Assembly: GCA_040381215.1 (NCBI GenBank)
Contig: JBEIHO010000001.1
Coordinates: 62,001-126,000, forward strand
Direction: 5' to 3'
DNA length: 64,000 bases
From: SZUA-430 sp040381215
Lineage (GTDB): Bacteria; Pseudomonadota; Alphaproteobacteria; Micropepsales; Micropepsaceae
Shown: positions 1 through 9,247 of the stretch, in pieces
Numbering within the stretch: position 1 is the stretch's first letter
Layout: each line of letters starts with the position of its first letter
Translations under genes and position numbers: made by a program
The notes under the pieces: model-generated
The model's database searches: none
What the model was told of the DNA's origin: nothing
The model's input: the letters and a program-made list of their open reading frames with translations, nothing else

Positions 1-569
1 GTTTCGATCAACCCCGGACAGATCGCATTGACACGCACGCCCGTTCCATAAAGCTCGTTCGCCGTCGTCTGGACGAGGGAGATGACCCCCGCCTTTGAAG
101 CCGAATACGCCGTCGGCCCCGCATTGGCCCGCAGGCCCGCCACGGACGCCGTGCAGATGATCGCCCCCTTCTTCTGCGCGATCATGTGCGGTACGGCGTG
201 CTTGATGGCAAGGAAAGGACCGATCAGGTTGATCCGCAGGACCTCCTGCCACTGATCGACGGTCTGCTCCGTCACAGGCATGTAGCCGCCGGAAATCCCG
301 GCATTGGCATAAAGCACATCCAGACCACCGAACGCCGCCAGCGCGTGCGCAACATAGCGCTGTACATCGGCCTCCAGGCCTGCATCCCCGAGCATCGCCT
401 CGCCCGCCCCGCCGGACTCGACGATGGCGCGCGCGGTATCATGAACCGCCTCTGTACGATCAACGCACAACACGCGCGCGCCCTCGCGCGCGAACAACTG
501 CGCCGCAGCCCTTCCGATACCCGACGCCGCACCCGTAACGATCGCCCGCTTTCCCGCCAACCGTCCCAT
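1..569 (-). CDS. Short-chain dehydrogenase/reductase, 3' end outside window
   Basis: This is an NAD(P)-dependent oxidoreductase of the classical SDR family with unknown substrate. Translating the minus strand from the ATG at 569 gives 189 codons without a stop, so the C-terminus lies left of the window. The cofactor motif TGAASGIG is at residues 12-19 and NAG at 89-91. The catalytic Ser (about 142), Tyr155 and Lys159 of the YSASK motif are all present, and a PG motif follows further on, so the enzyme looks intact as far as it can be read. It is divergent from the Lon-like protease gene, with about 190 bases between the two starts. The family is certain, but the substrate cannot be inferred from sequence or neighbours. 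Confidence 0.9.
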   Translation of the reverse strand, partial: MGRLAGKRAIVTGAASGIGRAAAQLFAREGARVLCVDRTEAVHDTARAIVESGGAGEAMLGDAGLEADVQRYVAHALAAFGGLDVLYANAGISGGYMPVTEQTVDQWQEVLRINLIGPFLAIKHAVPHMIAQKKGAIICTASVAGLRANAGPTAYSASKAGVISLVQTTANELYGTGVRVNAICPGLIE

Positions 570-760
570 CGCACACTCCCGATCCAGATCCTGTCAGCAT
601 GGTTTAGAATACGACCAATGCCCGTAAAAGCTGTTTCTTTGGGCCGCAACCGACCTCTCGATTGTGGGAACATGTTGCAATGCCGCGGGTTTCGGAGCAA
701 ATCGCAATGAACATTTTCTTGGCGCCACCGGGCGTCAGGAACCCGGACCCGGAGAGGCAG

Positions 761-3193
761 ATGCCCATCACACCCGAAGACCTCATGCGCCACAAGACCC
801 GACTGCCCGAGCCAGCCCTGCGCCGCGTCTGCAATCCGGCGTCACTCGGATTTCAGTCGACGGAGCAGACCCCCGCCTTCGAGGGCCTCGTCGGGCAGGA
901 ACGAGCACTCGAGGCACTCGACCTCGGCGCGAGGATCGACAAACCCGGGTTCAACATGTTCATCCTGGGCGAACGCGGCACAGCCCGGCACGGCGTGGTG
1001 CGCAGCATCGTCGAACGCCTCGCATCGAACCTCGCCCCGCCGTCCGACTGGATCTACGTGGCCAACTGGGACCAACCCGATCGCCCGAAAGCCATCCCCC
1101 TGCCCGCCGGACGCGGTCAATCCTTCAAGACGTCCCTCGATGCCGCGCTTGAGGAACTCATCGCGCTCGTACCGGCGATTTTCGAGAGCGCGGAATATCA
1201 AGCCAAGCGACGCGCCGCGCTCGACACCGTCAACGCGAAACAGGAACAAGCCTTTGAGGCCCTTGGCGCCAAGGCACGCAGCCAGGGCATTGCCCTGCTC
1301 CGCACATCCTCAGGCTTCACATTCGCACCCATCGCTGACAATTCCGTGATGCCACCCGACGCATTCAACGCCATGCAGGAGGAACAGCGCAGGACGATCA
1401 TCGACAAGATCGAGAGCCTGCAGGGCGAGCTTGCCGAACTGATCGAAAAAATCCCGGCATGGGAGCGCGAACGCCGCCAGAAACAGCAGGCGCTTGACCA
1501 CGAATACGCGAGGCGGGTCGTCAGCGACGTGCTCGATGATGTTGCCGACACCGTCAAGGACATTCCGGCGCTCGTCGAGCATCTGCAGGTGCTGAACCAG
1601 GAACTCGTTCGTCACTTCGGGCTCTTCAAGTTCATGTCGATGGCCAAGCAGGACGATGATCAGCCCCTGGTCGACAACGCCGTACCCGACGACCCCAAGC
1701 TCAAGCGCTTCCGCGTGAACTCGTTCGTGGGCGATGGCTCCAAGCAAAGCGCACCAGTCATCACGGAAGACAACCCTTCCATTGGCAACCTCATCGGCCG
1801 CATCGAACAACAGGCGCAGATGGGCGCCCTCTTCACCGACTACTCTCTCATAAGGCCGGGAAGCCTGCACCTCGCCAATGGCGGCTTCCTCCTGATGGAT
1901 GCACGCCGATTGCTGCTCGAACCCTACGCCTGGGAAATGCTGAAGCGCAGCCTGCGCGCGCGCTCGATATCCATCGAGTCACCGACCGACAGGATGTCCG
2001 TCATGGCAACCCAGTCCCTGAAGCCGGACCCGATACCATTGAACGTCAAGGTCATCCTGTTTGGCGACCGCTCGCTCTACTACATGCTCTTTGACGCCGA
2101 CCCGGATTTTTCCGATCTTTTCAAGATTGCCGTCGAGTTCGAGGACACGGTCGATTGGACCGAAGCAACCACCAGGTCGTACGCCCAACTGATCGGCTCC
2201 ATAGCGCGCCGTGAAGGACTGAGGCATCTCTCCGCCGAGGCCGTTGCCCTCATGATGGAGCAGTCATCTCGAGAAGCCGAGGATTCGCGCAAATTGTCCC
2301 TGCGTGTAGGCGATCTCGCCGACTACTTGCGCGAGGCCGATTTCTGGGCCGCGGAAGCCGGCCATGCACGGGTCGAGGCTTCGGACGTCAAGCGAGCCCT
2401 TGCCGCCTGGAAGCAGCGCCATGAAAGAGCTCAATTGCAGTATCTCGAGATGATCGAGAGAAACATCATGCTGGTGGACACCGCTTCATCGAAAGTCGGC
2501 CAGATCAACGGTCTGAGTGTGCTCTCGATGGGAGGCTACGCGTTCGGAAGGCCTGTACGCATTACGGCCAGTGTGCGGGTCGGCACGGGAGAAGTGGTCG
2601 ATGTGGAACGTGAAGTGGAACTCGGCGGCCCGATCCATTCAAAGGGCGTGCTGATTATTGGCGCATACCTCTCGTCCCGCTACGCGCTCGATCTGCCTCC
2701 CTCTCTGCACGCGAGCGTTGTCTTCGAGCAGTCCTATGCAGGCATTGACGGGGACAGCGCATCCTCTGCCGAACTTTACGCCATACTGTCTGCCCTGTCC
2801 GGCATCCCGATCCATCAGGGGTTCGCGGTAACAGGCTCGGTCAACCAGAAGGGCGAAATCCAGGCCATCGGCGGTGTAAACGAGAAGATCGAAGGCTTCT
2901 TCGCGCTGTGCAAATCGCGAGGCCTTGACGGCACGCAGGGGGTCCTCATTCCCAAGGCAAATGAGCAGCACCTCATGCTCGACCAGCAAGTGACCGACGC
3001 CTGCGCAAAGGGGCTGTTCCACGTCTTCTCGGTTGAAACGATTGACGAGGGCATCGCCATCCTGACCGGCATGCCAGCAGGGGAACGAACCGGCGCCAGC
3101 CACTTTCCGGACGGAACGATCAACCGGTCGGTGGAAGAAAGGCTCCTCGCCTTCGCCGAGGCCCGGCGCAGGTTCGGGCAGGCGCGAGGCTAG
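761..3193 (+). CDS. Lon-related ATP-dependent protease (AAA_32 plus Lon S16 protease domain)
   Basis: This is a cytoplasmic protease of the YcbZ/Lon-related type. The C-terminal third is a Lon proteolytic domain in which GDSASS supplies Ser666 and NEKIEG supplies Lys709. They are 43 residues apart, the same spacing as Ser679/Lys722 of E. coli Lon. The N-terminal half is an AAA_32-type region with a coiled-coil-rich insert around residues 150-300. The nucleotide loop GERGTARH lacks the usual GKT lysine, as expected in this subfamily from memory. The chosen start gives 810 residues and has GGAGAGG just upstream. An in-frame ATG at 662 would add 33 unlikely residues. The stop overlaps the stop of the convergent lldD-like gene in a CTAG. 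Substrates are unknown. Confidence 0.9.
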   Translation: MPITPEDLMRHKTRLPEPALRRVCNPASLGFQSTEQTPAFEGLVGQERALEALDLGARIDKPGFNMFILGERGTARHGVVRSIVERLASNLAPPSDWIYVANWDQPDRPKAIPLPAGRGQSFKTSLDAALEELIALVPAIFESAEYQAKRRAALDTVNAKQEQAFEALGAKARSQGIALLRTSSGFTFAPIADNSVMPPDAFNAMQEEQRRTIIDKIESLQGELAELIEKIPAWERERRQKQQALDHEYARRVVSDVLDDVADTVKDIPALVEHLQVLNQELVRHFGLFKFMSMAKQDDDQPLVDNAVPDDPKLKRFRVNSFVGDGSKQSAPVITEDNPSIGNLIGRIEQQAQMGALFTDYSLIRPGSLHLANGGFLLMDARRLLLEPYAWEMLKRSLRARSISIESPTDRMSVMATQSLKPDPIPLNVKVILFGDRSLYYMLFDADPDFSDLFKIAVEFEDTVDWTEATTRSYAQLIGSIARREGLRHLSAEAVALMMEQSSREAEDSRKLSLRVGDLADYLREADFWAAEAGHARVEASDVKRALAAWKQRHERAQLQYLEMIERNIMLVDTASSKVGQINGLSVLSMGGYAFGRPVRITASVRVGTGEVVDVEREVELGGPIHSKGVLIIGAYLSSRYALDLPPSLHASVVFEQSYAGIDGDSASSAELYAILSALSGIPIHQGFAVTGSVNQKGEIQAIGGVNEKIEGFFALCKSRGLDGTQGVLIPKANEQHLMLDQQVTDACAKGLFHVFSVETIDEGIAILTGMPAGERTGASHFPDGTINRSVEERLLAFAEARRRFGQARG

Positions 3194-4335
3194 GCATCGA
3201 TCACGGAACGATTGATGGACCCGACGCGAGGCGCACCGACCAGCGCCATGCTGGTTCGCAGTTCCCGCTTCATCGTGTCCAGAACTGCAGTAACTCCAGC
3301 CTCGCCTTTCGCCGCAACGCCATAGACCCAGGCGCGCCCCACGAGGCACGCATTCGCGCCGAGGGCTAGGGCACGCGTAATATCCTGGCCCGACCGTACG
3401 CCACCATCCATCAGGATGGTGGTCTGGTCACCGACCGCGTCGGCGATCCGCGGCAGGACCGAGATCGTCGACCGCGCCGCATCCAGCTGGCGTCCACCAT
3501 GGTTGGAAACAACGATCCCATCGGCGCCGGTCGCAACAGCCTCCCGGGCATCACCCTCATCGAGAACACCTTTGAGGATCAGCGGCCCCTTCCAGAGGCT
3601 GCGGACCCACTCGAGGTCCTTCCACGTCACGCTCGGATCAAGGGCTGTCGTAGTCCAATGCAACAATGCCCCCAGGGAGTTTGCATCCTTCACGACACCA
3701 GCGAGGTTGCCAAACGTAAGCGGACGTCCGCGAATGGCCACGTCATGGATCCAACCCGGCCTGGAGGCGAAATTCGCGGCCATGCGCAAGCGCGACAGCG
3801 TTGACAGCTGCACCCCCATGCCATTGCGTATGTCCCTGTATCGTGTCCCGAGAACCGGAAGATCGACGGTAAACACCAGAGCCCCGCAGCCCGCGGCCTG
3901 CGCGCGTTCGATGATCTCCCGACAAACGCCGCGGTCCTTCATCATGTAGAGCTGGAACCAGAACGGTTTGCTTGTGGCGCGACGCACCTCCTCGATCGGA
4001 CAGATGCCAACGGTGGAAAGCGTAAAGGGGATCCCGGCATTCTCCGCTGCACGAGCGGCAAGAACCTCCGCACGCCGCGCCATCATCCCCGCGAAGCCAA
4101 CGGGCGCGAGGATCAGGGGCAGCGAGCAACTCTGGCCGAACAGCGAGACGGACGTATCCAGCGCCGAAACATCGCGAAGGACTTTCTGCTTGAGCGAAAT
4201 CTGCTGCAGGTCTGATCGATTTGCCCGCAGGGTAGATTCCTCGAAGGCACCACCATCTACATAGTCGAACATCACCCGCGGCAAACGCCGGCGAGCGAGT
4301 TCCCGGTAGTCCGAGACAGAAGCAGGAGCCAGCAT
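3190..4335 (-). CDS. lldD: FMN-dependent alpha-hydroxy-acid dehydrogenase (L-lactate dehydrogenase type)
   Basis: This protein of 381 residues belongs to the FMN (S)-2-hydroxyacid oxidase/dehydrogenase family, which oxidises L-lactate or related 2-hydroxyacids to 2-oxoacids and passes electrons to quinone. It begins with the typical SVSDYRELARRRLPRVMFDY segment. It carries the flavin-site motif LILAPVGFAG and the catalytic-base motif SNHGGRQLD with His279. A DGGVRSG motif for FMN phosphate binding follows. The length is normal. A GAGG ribosome site precedes the ATG. It lies 17 bases downstream of a nitronate-monooxygenase-like gene on the same strand, which suggests co-transcription. L-lactate is the likeliest substrate, but glycolate or mandelate cannot be excluded. 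Confidence 0.88.
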   Translation of the reverse strand: MLAPASVSDYRELARRRLPRVMFDYVDGGAFEESTLRANRSDLQQISLKQKVLRDVSALDTSVSLFGQSCSLPLILAPVGFAGMMARRAEVLAARAAENAGIPFTLSTVGICPIEEVRRATSKPFWFQLYMMKDRGVCREIIERAQAAGCGALVFTVDLPVLGTRYRDIRNGMGVQLSTLSRLRMAANFASRPGWIHDVAIRGRPLTFGNLAGVVKDANSLGALLHWTTTALDPSVTWKDLEWVRSLWKGPLILKGVLDEGDAREAVATGADGIVVSNHGGRQLDAARSTISVLPRIADAVGDQTTILMDGGVRSGQDITRALALGANACLVGRAWVYGVAAKGEAGVTAVLDTMKRELRTSMALVGAPRVGSINRSVIDA

Positions 4336-4352
4336 GCTCAGGATCCTCGTTT

Positions 4353-5327
4353 TCAGGTTTGGGAGCGCGGATATTGCCTGGCCATGCAGACAACCGTTTC
4401 ATGGAACTCCCGGACAGTCTCATCGATGATCTGCCCGACGGGTTTCACGCTGTCGATCCGTCCGGCCACCTGGCCTGTCAGCGCAATCGATGCCTCCATG
4501 TCGCCGCCAAAATAGAGATCCTGTGCCCGGCCGAATTCCGCCGTCACTGGCGGACCCTGGTATGACGGGCCAAGCTCGCGCTCGAGCCGTGACGTCTTTT
4601 CCGTACGCAAGGCCCGAAGCGCGGGACGCGAGAACTGGTTCAGGAAGACCGTGCTCGTATCCTCGGCATCGACAATCGCCTGCTTCCAGTTCTGGTGCAC
4701 GGGCGATTCCGCAGCGGACACCATCCGGGTGCCCATCTGTACGCCCTCTGCGCCCAGCGCGAAGGCCGCAGCCATGGTCCGCCCGCATGTTATGCCGCCA
4801 GCGGCAATGATGGGGACATCGACCTTCTCCCGGACGAGCGGCAGCAAGACCATCGTCATGACAGACTGAGGGTTCTTGAAGCCTCCGCCCTCACCACCTT
4901 CCACGACAAGTCCATCGACACCAGCCTCGACGGCCTTCAACGCCGCCTTCAGCGTGGGAACAACATGGAAGACGGTAAGACCCAGGGCCTTGAGCTCGCG
5001 GCAATATTTGGCCGGATCACCCGCCGAAGTGGTAACGAACTGCACCCCTTGTTGCACGACGGCCTCGTCGACGAACTTGACGATATTGGGATCGCGCACG
5101 AAAGCCAGCGCCAGATTGACCCCGAAAGGATGTGGAGTAAGTGCACGCATGCGCTTGATCTCGCCACGTATGACATCGAGCTCGCCCGAGGATGTCTCGA
5201 TGATGCCGAGCCCGCCCGCATTCGATACGGCAGATGCCAGTGGCGCCCGCGCGATCCACCCCATTGGCGCTTGAACGATTGGATAGCGCACGCCCAGCAT
5301 GCGAGTGAGTCTGTTTTCGATTGTCAT
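4353..5327 (-). CDS. Nitronate monooxygenase / FabK-like flavoprotein
   Basis: This is a 324-residue TIM-barrel FMN protein of the 2-nitropropane dioxygenase (NMO) superfamily. The start MLGVRYPIVQAPMGWIA is typical. VDGLVVEGGEGGGF around residues 135-150 and PIIAAGGI with ALGAEGVQMGTR around 170-200 form the phosphate-binding part of the FMN site. Members oxidise alkyl nitronates, and relatives such as FabK reduce enoyl-ACP, so the reaction cannot be settled from sequence. The gene lies immediately upstream of the lldD-like gene on the same strand, which suggests two flavoenzymes in one transcript. The ribosome-binding site is weak. Confidence 0.85.
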   Translation of the reverse strand: MTIENRLTRMLGVRYPIVQAPMGWIARAPLASAVSNAGGLGIIETSSGELDVIRGEIKRMRALTPHPFGVNLALAFVRDPNIVKFVDEAVVQQGVQFVTTSAGDPAKYCRELKALGLTVFHVVPTLKAALKAVEAGVDGLVVEGGEGGGFKNPQSVMTMVLLPLVREKVDVPIIAAGGITCGRTMAAAFALGAEGVQMGTRMVSAAESPVHQNWKQAIVDAEDTSTVFLNQFSRPALRALRTEKTSRLERELGPSYQGPPVTAEFGRAQDLYFGGDMEASIALTGQVAGRIDSVKPVGQIIDETVREFHETVVCMARQYPRSQT

Positions 5328-5372
5328 CTTTCGACGATATCCTTCTGCGAGGAACGAACGGTCACGAGGCCC

Positions 5373-5729
5373 CTATCGATCCCTGACCGAACGCTTGATC
5401 TTCACGACCAGCACGCGGCGCTGCTCCCGCAGGAGAATAAGTTCCACCTCGGTCCCCTGCTTGCCTTTGAGCGAGCGTGCAAAATAATAGAACGGAAGGC
5501 CTTTGGGATAAGTCCCATCGATCGCAATCACGGCATCCCCCTTCTGAACGCCTGCCTTTTCGGCCGGGCTGCCCTTGCCCACGGCAGACACCTCGGGAAA
5601 GGGCTCAGCCTCGCTGATTTCAAGGCCGACACCATAGAGCTCGTAAGGAGGCGGGATATCGGCCACGGCCGCAAGGGGGGCAAGCACCGCGGCGGCAAAG
5701 GCGGCTATCACAGCACGACGCTTCAACAT
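5373..5729 (-). CDS. Small exported PDZ-domain protein
   Basis: This is a 118-residue protein with an N-terminal Sec signal peptide (KRR then a hydrophobic stretch ending near AVADI). It is followed by a single PDZ domain of about 85 residues containing the segments GVGLEIS, VGKGSPAEKAGVQKGD and VIAIDGT. There is no attached protease domain, so it probably acts as a periplasmic binding or adaptor module. The start at 5729 is preceded by AGGAG. A longer in-frame start at 5786 would bury the signal sequence and is not preferred. It lies upstream of the NMO-like gene on the same strand with a 45-base gap and could be in the same transcript. Its partner is unknown. Confidence 0.8.
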   Translation of the reverse strand: MLKRRAVIAAFAAAVLAPLAAVADIPPPYELYGVGLEISEAEPFPEVSAVGKGSPAEKAGVQKGDAVIAIDGTYPKGLPFYYFARSLKGKQGTEVELILLREQRRVLVVKIKRSVRDR

Positions 5730-5836
5730 GGTGAACTCCTGTTGGTTTGGTAAACCGAAGCTACCAACGGCCACGACAACCCACAATGTGCTATTGAAGC
5801 GGACCAGATTTGATCGGCTTTAGGACCAAGGTGACA

Positions 5837-6148
5837 ATGAGAACCCTGACCACCCTCTTCGTCTTGCTCGCGCTCGCCGCCTGCGGTGAGGCGCCAAGGA
5901 AGCAGGCTGTGACCGACAGCCCGCCGGTGCGCAAGGCTTGCACGACCCCCGAGCAGGCCGGGATGAAAGCCGCGGATATTACCAGAAAGCTGGTGGAACG
6001 CAGGAAGAGTGCCGCGCTCACGGCGGACGAGTATTCGGCCTACAATAGCATGATGAGCGCAGGCTTCAGGGCCTGGGCGGAACAGCAGGATCTGAAGGCC
6101 TACTGCGCAACACTCGATCGTGTCGTGAAGGAGGCCGCGCTCGACTAG
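5837..6148 (+). CDS. Small predicted lipoprotein, function unknown
   Basis: This protein of 103 residues starts MRTLTTLFVLLALAACG, a signal peptide with a lipobox in which Cys16 would be lipidated. The mature part is charged and helical, with a second pair of cysteines (KACTT and AYCAT). I recognise no domain. AAGG lies a few bases upstream of the ATG. It stands alone, divergent from the PDZ gene and convergent with the carboxyltransferase gene. Membrane anchoring is well supported, but the function is not. Confidence 0.75.
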   Translation: MRTLTTLFVLLALAACGEAPRKQAVTDSPPVRKACTTPEQAGMKAADITRKLVERRKSAALTADEYSAYNSMMSAGFRAWAEQQDLKAYCATLDRVVKEAALD

Positions 6149-6167
6149 GCATCACGTTTCCGCGTCA

Positions 6168-7715
6168 TTAAGGACGGTATCCTGTTGAGCGCGGACCCTT
6201 GCCACGCAAGGGCGCAGCCAGATTTGCGAAGTCGCACAGGACGCGCCGCGTATCCCGAGGGTCGATGATCTCCTCGATCCCGAATTTCTCGGCCGTGCGG
6301 AACGGTGACCGCACGCGGTTCAATCGCCCCTCGATCTCCGCCCTGAGCTTCACAGGATCGGCCGCCTCCTCCAGTTCCCGCCGATAGGCCGCCTCGATGC
6401 CACCTTCAAGCGGCAAGGAACCCCAGTCGCCGGAAGGCCACGCATACCGGAACGGCAAACGCGCAGCATTGTGCATGGCCGCGCCTGCGACGCCGAAAGC
6501 CTTTCGGATCAGGATGGTGCACCACGGACCCTGGGCCTGGTAGATCGCCGCAAGCGCGCGCGCGCCGTGCCGGATCGTGGCTGCCTTTTCCGCATCGAGG
6601 CCGATCCTGAAGCCGGGAACATCGACCAGATGCACGACCGGCAGATGGAAGGTCTCCGCAAGATCGACAAAGCGAATGACCTTCTGGCTGGATTCAGCGG
6701 TCCACGCACCGCCATAGACGTAAGGATCGCTCGCAAGGATCGCCACCGGCCACCCATCGAGCCGAGCAAGACCACAGATCGACGAGCGTCCGTGCTGTCG
6801 ACCAATTTCAAGGAAGGATCCTGCATCAACGACTGAGTCGATGATGCTGCGCATCTTGTAGACCTGCCGGCGCGACTGCGGCACGATGCGGATGAGCTTC
6901 TCATCCCGTCGCGCAGGATCATCGCTGCATTCGCCCCGCGGAGGGACATCATGCACGGACGAGGGCAGATAGGACAGGAACTGCCGCGCACGCGCAAAGC
7001 CCTCTTCCTCGCTGACAACTTCATCGTCCACGGCGCCGTTTGTGGCGTGGATATGACTGCCGCCTAGCTCTTCCTTCGTCAGGTCCTCGCCGATCTGCTT
7101 CACGACAGGAGGCCCTGCCGTGAACATGTGCGCAGTTCCCTTCACGATCATGGAATAGTGGCTCGTGACGACACGAGCAGCCCCCAGGCCCGCGACCGAA
7201 CCCAGAGCAAGTGACACCACCGGCACCGTCTGCAGGTTCGCAATCACGAGGTCCCACGCAGGGTTTGCAGGAACGTAGGTATAGCCGGTCTGCTCATAGG
7301 TCTTTACGGACCCGCCGCCGCCCGAACCATCGACAAGGCGTATCATCGGCAACCGGAGCTCCAGCGCCATCTGCTCGGCGACTTCCTGCTTGCGCTTGCC
7401 CGAAAAATCAGCCGATCCGCCGCGCACGGTGAAGTCATCCCCGGAGACGACAACCGGACGCCCATCGATCTTTCCGCGTCCGAATATGAACGGAACCGGC
7501 GTGAAGGATTGAACCTTCCCGTCTGCGTCATGCACGGCCGAGCCACTGATCGAGCCAACTTCTTGAAAGGACCCTGCGTCCAGCAGACGATCGACGCGCT
7601 CGCGGACGGTCAGCTTCCCGAGAGACTTGTGCTTGGCGACACGCTCTTCGCCCCCCATCTCCCGAGCAAGCAGCTTGCGCGCCTCAAGTTCGCCGATGCT
7701 ATCGTCCCAGCTCAT
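6168..7715 (-). CDS. Acyl-CoA carboxylase beta (carboxyltransferase) subunit
   Basis: This is the carboxyltransferase subunit of a biotin-dependent acyl-CoA carboxylase (propionyl-, methylcrotonyl- or acetyl-CoA type). It transfers carboxylate from biotin to an acyl-CoA. The 515 residues contain both crotonase-like halves. The N-half starts ARKLLAREMGGEERV and includes GSGGGGSV and GSVAGLGAARVV. The C-half includes DVPGFRIGLDAEKAATIRHG. Segment GKLTVRERVDRLLD is diagnostic. No biotin carboxylase or biotin carrier gene is in the window, so the partner must be encoded elsewhere. The start at 7715 fits the family start MSWDD better than the alternative ATG at 7730, and neither has a clear ribosome site. 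Confidence 0.87.
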   Translation of the reverse strand: MSWDDSIGELEARKLLAREMGGEERVAKHKSLGKLTVRERVDRLLDAGSFQEVGSISGSAVHDADGKVQSFTPVPFIFGRGKIDGRPVVVSGDDFTVRGGSADFSGKRKQEVAEQMALELRLPMIRLVDGSGGGGSVKTYEQTGYTYVPANPAWDLVIANLQTVPVVSLALGSVAGLGAARVVTSHYSMIVKGTAHMFTAGPPVVKQIGEDLTKEELGGSHIHATNGAVDDEVVSEEEGFARARQFLSYLPSSVHDVPPRGECSDDPARRDEKLIRIVPQSRRQVYKMRSIIDSVVDAGSFLEIGRQHGRSSICGLARLDGWPVAILASDPYVYGGAWTAESSQKVIRFVDLAETFHLPVVHLVDVPGFRIGLDAEKAATIRHGARALAAIYQAQGPWCTILIRKAFGVAGAAMHNAARLPFRYAWPSGDWGSLPLEGGIEAAYRRELEEAADPVKLRAEIEGRLNRVRSPFRTAEKFGIEEIIDPRDTRRVLCDFANLAAPLRGKGPRSTGYRP

Positions 7716-7837
7716 GCGCCCCAAACCCATCTGAATGCCGAACCGGCAGAGCCATCCCAGTGATGGCGCGCAGGATCCGTCAGGTGTTCAAGGCTGCCCA
7801 ATCCCGTGTCGTTTGTCCATCACCGGCAAACCGCAGC

Positions 7838-9208
7838 TCATGACTCTTGCGCATGCGCCCGCTGCCTGAGGTCGATCTGACGCCTGATCTCGGCCTGCTC
7901 GCTCTTTCCGAGCGGAAATGACCAGACAAGCAGCAAAGCAACACCCTTTAATCCGACGGGAACGATCGCATAGAGGGCCGTGAGCAACATCAGCGCGTCA
8001 CCGCTATTGCCACTTTTGCCGGTTTGATCCAACGCGCTGGCGTTGAAGCCCTGCCACTCGAGCAAGGGAAACGAAAGCGCTGCGAGCGCGAACGACATCT
8101 TCGTGGCAACACCCCAGATGGCAAAGAACAGCCCTGCCCGGTTTTGTCCGGTTGTCAGCGTATCCAGATCAATGACGTCCGCCTGGATGGCACTGGGGAT
8201 CGCGAAATCCGCACCTGCCGCCATGCCGGTCAGGATCGTGATCACCAGAAACGGATAGAGCTCGCCCGGGACGACAACAAAGGGCGTTAACGAGAAAATC
8301 GCAGACGCCAGGATCATCGAAGCGCACCACGTTCGGTGCTTTCCGATCACGCGCGAGACAAGCAGCCAGCCCGGAATAGCGAGCATCGCACTCAGGAAAT
8401 AGGCCAGGAGCAGAGGCCCATACATGTCCGGCAATCCCAGAACATGGCCGACAAAGAGGATGAACAAAGTGGCAGGAAGGCCGTTGGCAAACGAATTGAC
8501 CAGGTAGGCGCTCAACAATCGCACAAAAGGCTTGTTGGCAAAGACCTCCCTGAGCTTGAACACCGGGCCGGGTCCCGCCACCCGTGCAGGACCCATGTCA
8601 GGCACCTGCATGAGCGCGATGGCGACCGTCAGCACGATAGCCCCGGCAATCGTATACCCGACAGCGTTCATGTGCAGCAGCGGATCGCTGATGCCATAGG
8701 CAGTCATCGCAGCCGGAATGGAAACCACAAGCAGCGTGCCGGCAAGCCCCAGCCCCTCGCGCACACCCACAACCACGGTCCGGGTATTGTAGTCCGTCGA
8801 GAGTTCCGCCCCCCACGCCGAATAGGGCAAGAGCAACATCGTCCACGCAATGGTAAGCCCTGCCATGCCCGCAGCGAACCAGGCAATGTCCGCCTCTGCC
8901 GGCGGAACGAACAGCATGAGCACGGCATAGACCGTGAACGGCACCGCAGCAGCAATCCAGACCTTGCGGCGCCCGAAGCGCGAGCGCGTGCGATCCGATA
9001 GAAAGCCGATAATGGGATCGGTCACGGCGTCAAGGACGCGGCACGCCACCACCACATAGCCCACAAGGTACAGCGGCAGCCCCATGTTCTGGGAATAGAA
9101 CACCGGAAGAAGCACATAAGGAGGAAGCAGCAGCATCGCGAAGGCGAAAGCCGGCAACCCGTAGGCCATGAGAGTCCATCTGGACAGAGTTGAAGCAATT
9201 GAAGACAT
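7838..9208 (-). CDS. MFS transporter, GPH (glycoside-pentoside-hexuronide) type
   Basis: This is an inner-membrane transporter of 456 residues with about twelve hydrophobic segments. The motif DPIIGFLSDRTRSRFGRRK between segments 2 and 3 is the signature of the GPH/MelB family of cation symporters. Many relatives in fatty-acid-modification clusters carry this annotation although the substrate is not a sugar. The gene diverges from the FAD oxidoreductase gene with only 39 bases between the starts, so the two probably share a control region. That makes the transporter part of the lipid cluster that continues to cfa. The substrate is not predictable. Confidence 0.85.
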   Translation of the reverse strand: MSSIASTLSRWTLMAYGLPAFAFAMLLLPPYVLLPVFYSQNMGLPLYLVGYVVVACRVLDAVTDPIIGFLSDRTRSRFGRRKVWIAAAVPFTVYAVLMLFVPPAEADIAWFAAGMAGLTIAWTMLLLPYSAWGAELSTDYNTRTVVVGVREGLGLAGTLLVVSIPAAMTAYGISDPLLHMNAVGYTIAGAIVLTVAIALMQVPDMGPARVAGPGPVFKLREVFANKPFVRLLSAYLVNSFANGLPATLFILFVGHVLGLPDMYGPLLLAYFLSAMLAIPGWLLVSRVIGKHRTWCASMILASAIFSLTPFVVVPGELYPFLVITILTGMAAGADFAIPSAIQADVIDLDTLTTGQNRAGLFFAIWGVATKMSFALAALSFPLLEWQGFNASALDQTGKSGNSGDALMLLTALYAIVPVGLKGVALLLVWSFPLGKSEQAEIRRQIDLRQRAHAQES

Positions 9209-9247
9209 TACCCTGATCCACCCCCACCTTGGCGTCGTAACGGTCCC

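Noticed and set aside
4695..5753. Long plus-strand open frame opposite the NMO-like and PDZ genes
   Set aside because: It lies antisense to two genes with clear family motifs, has no motif of its own and is an effect of high GC content.
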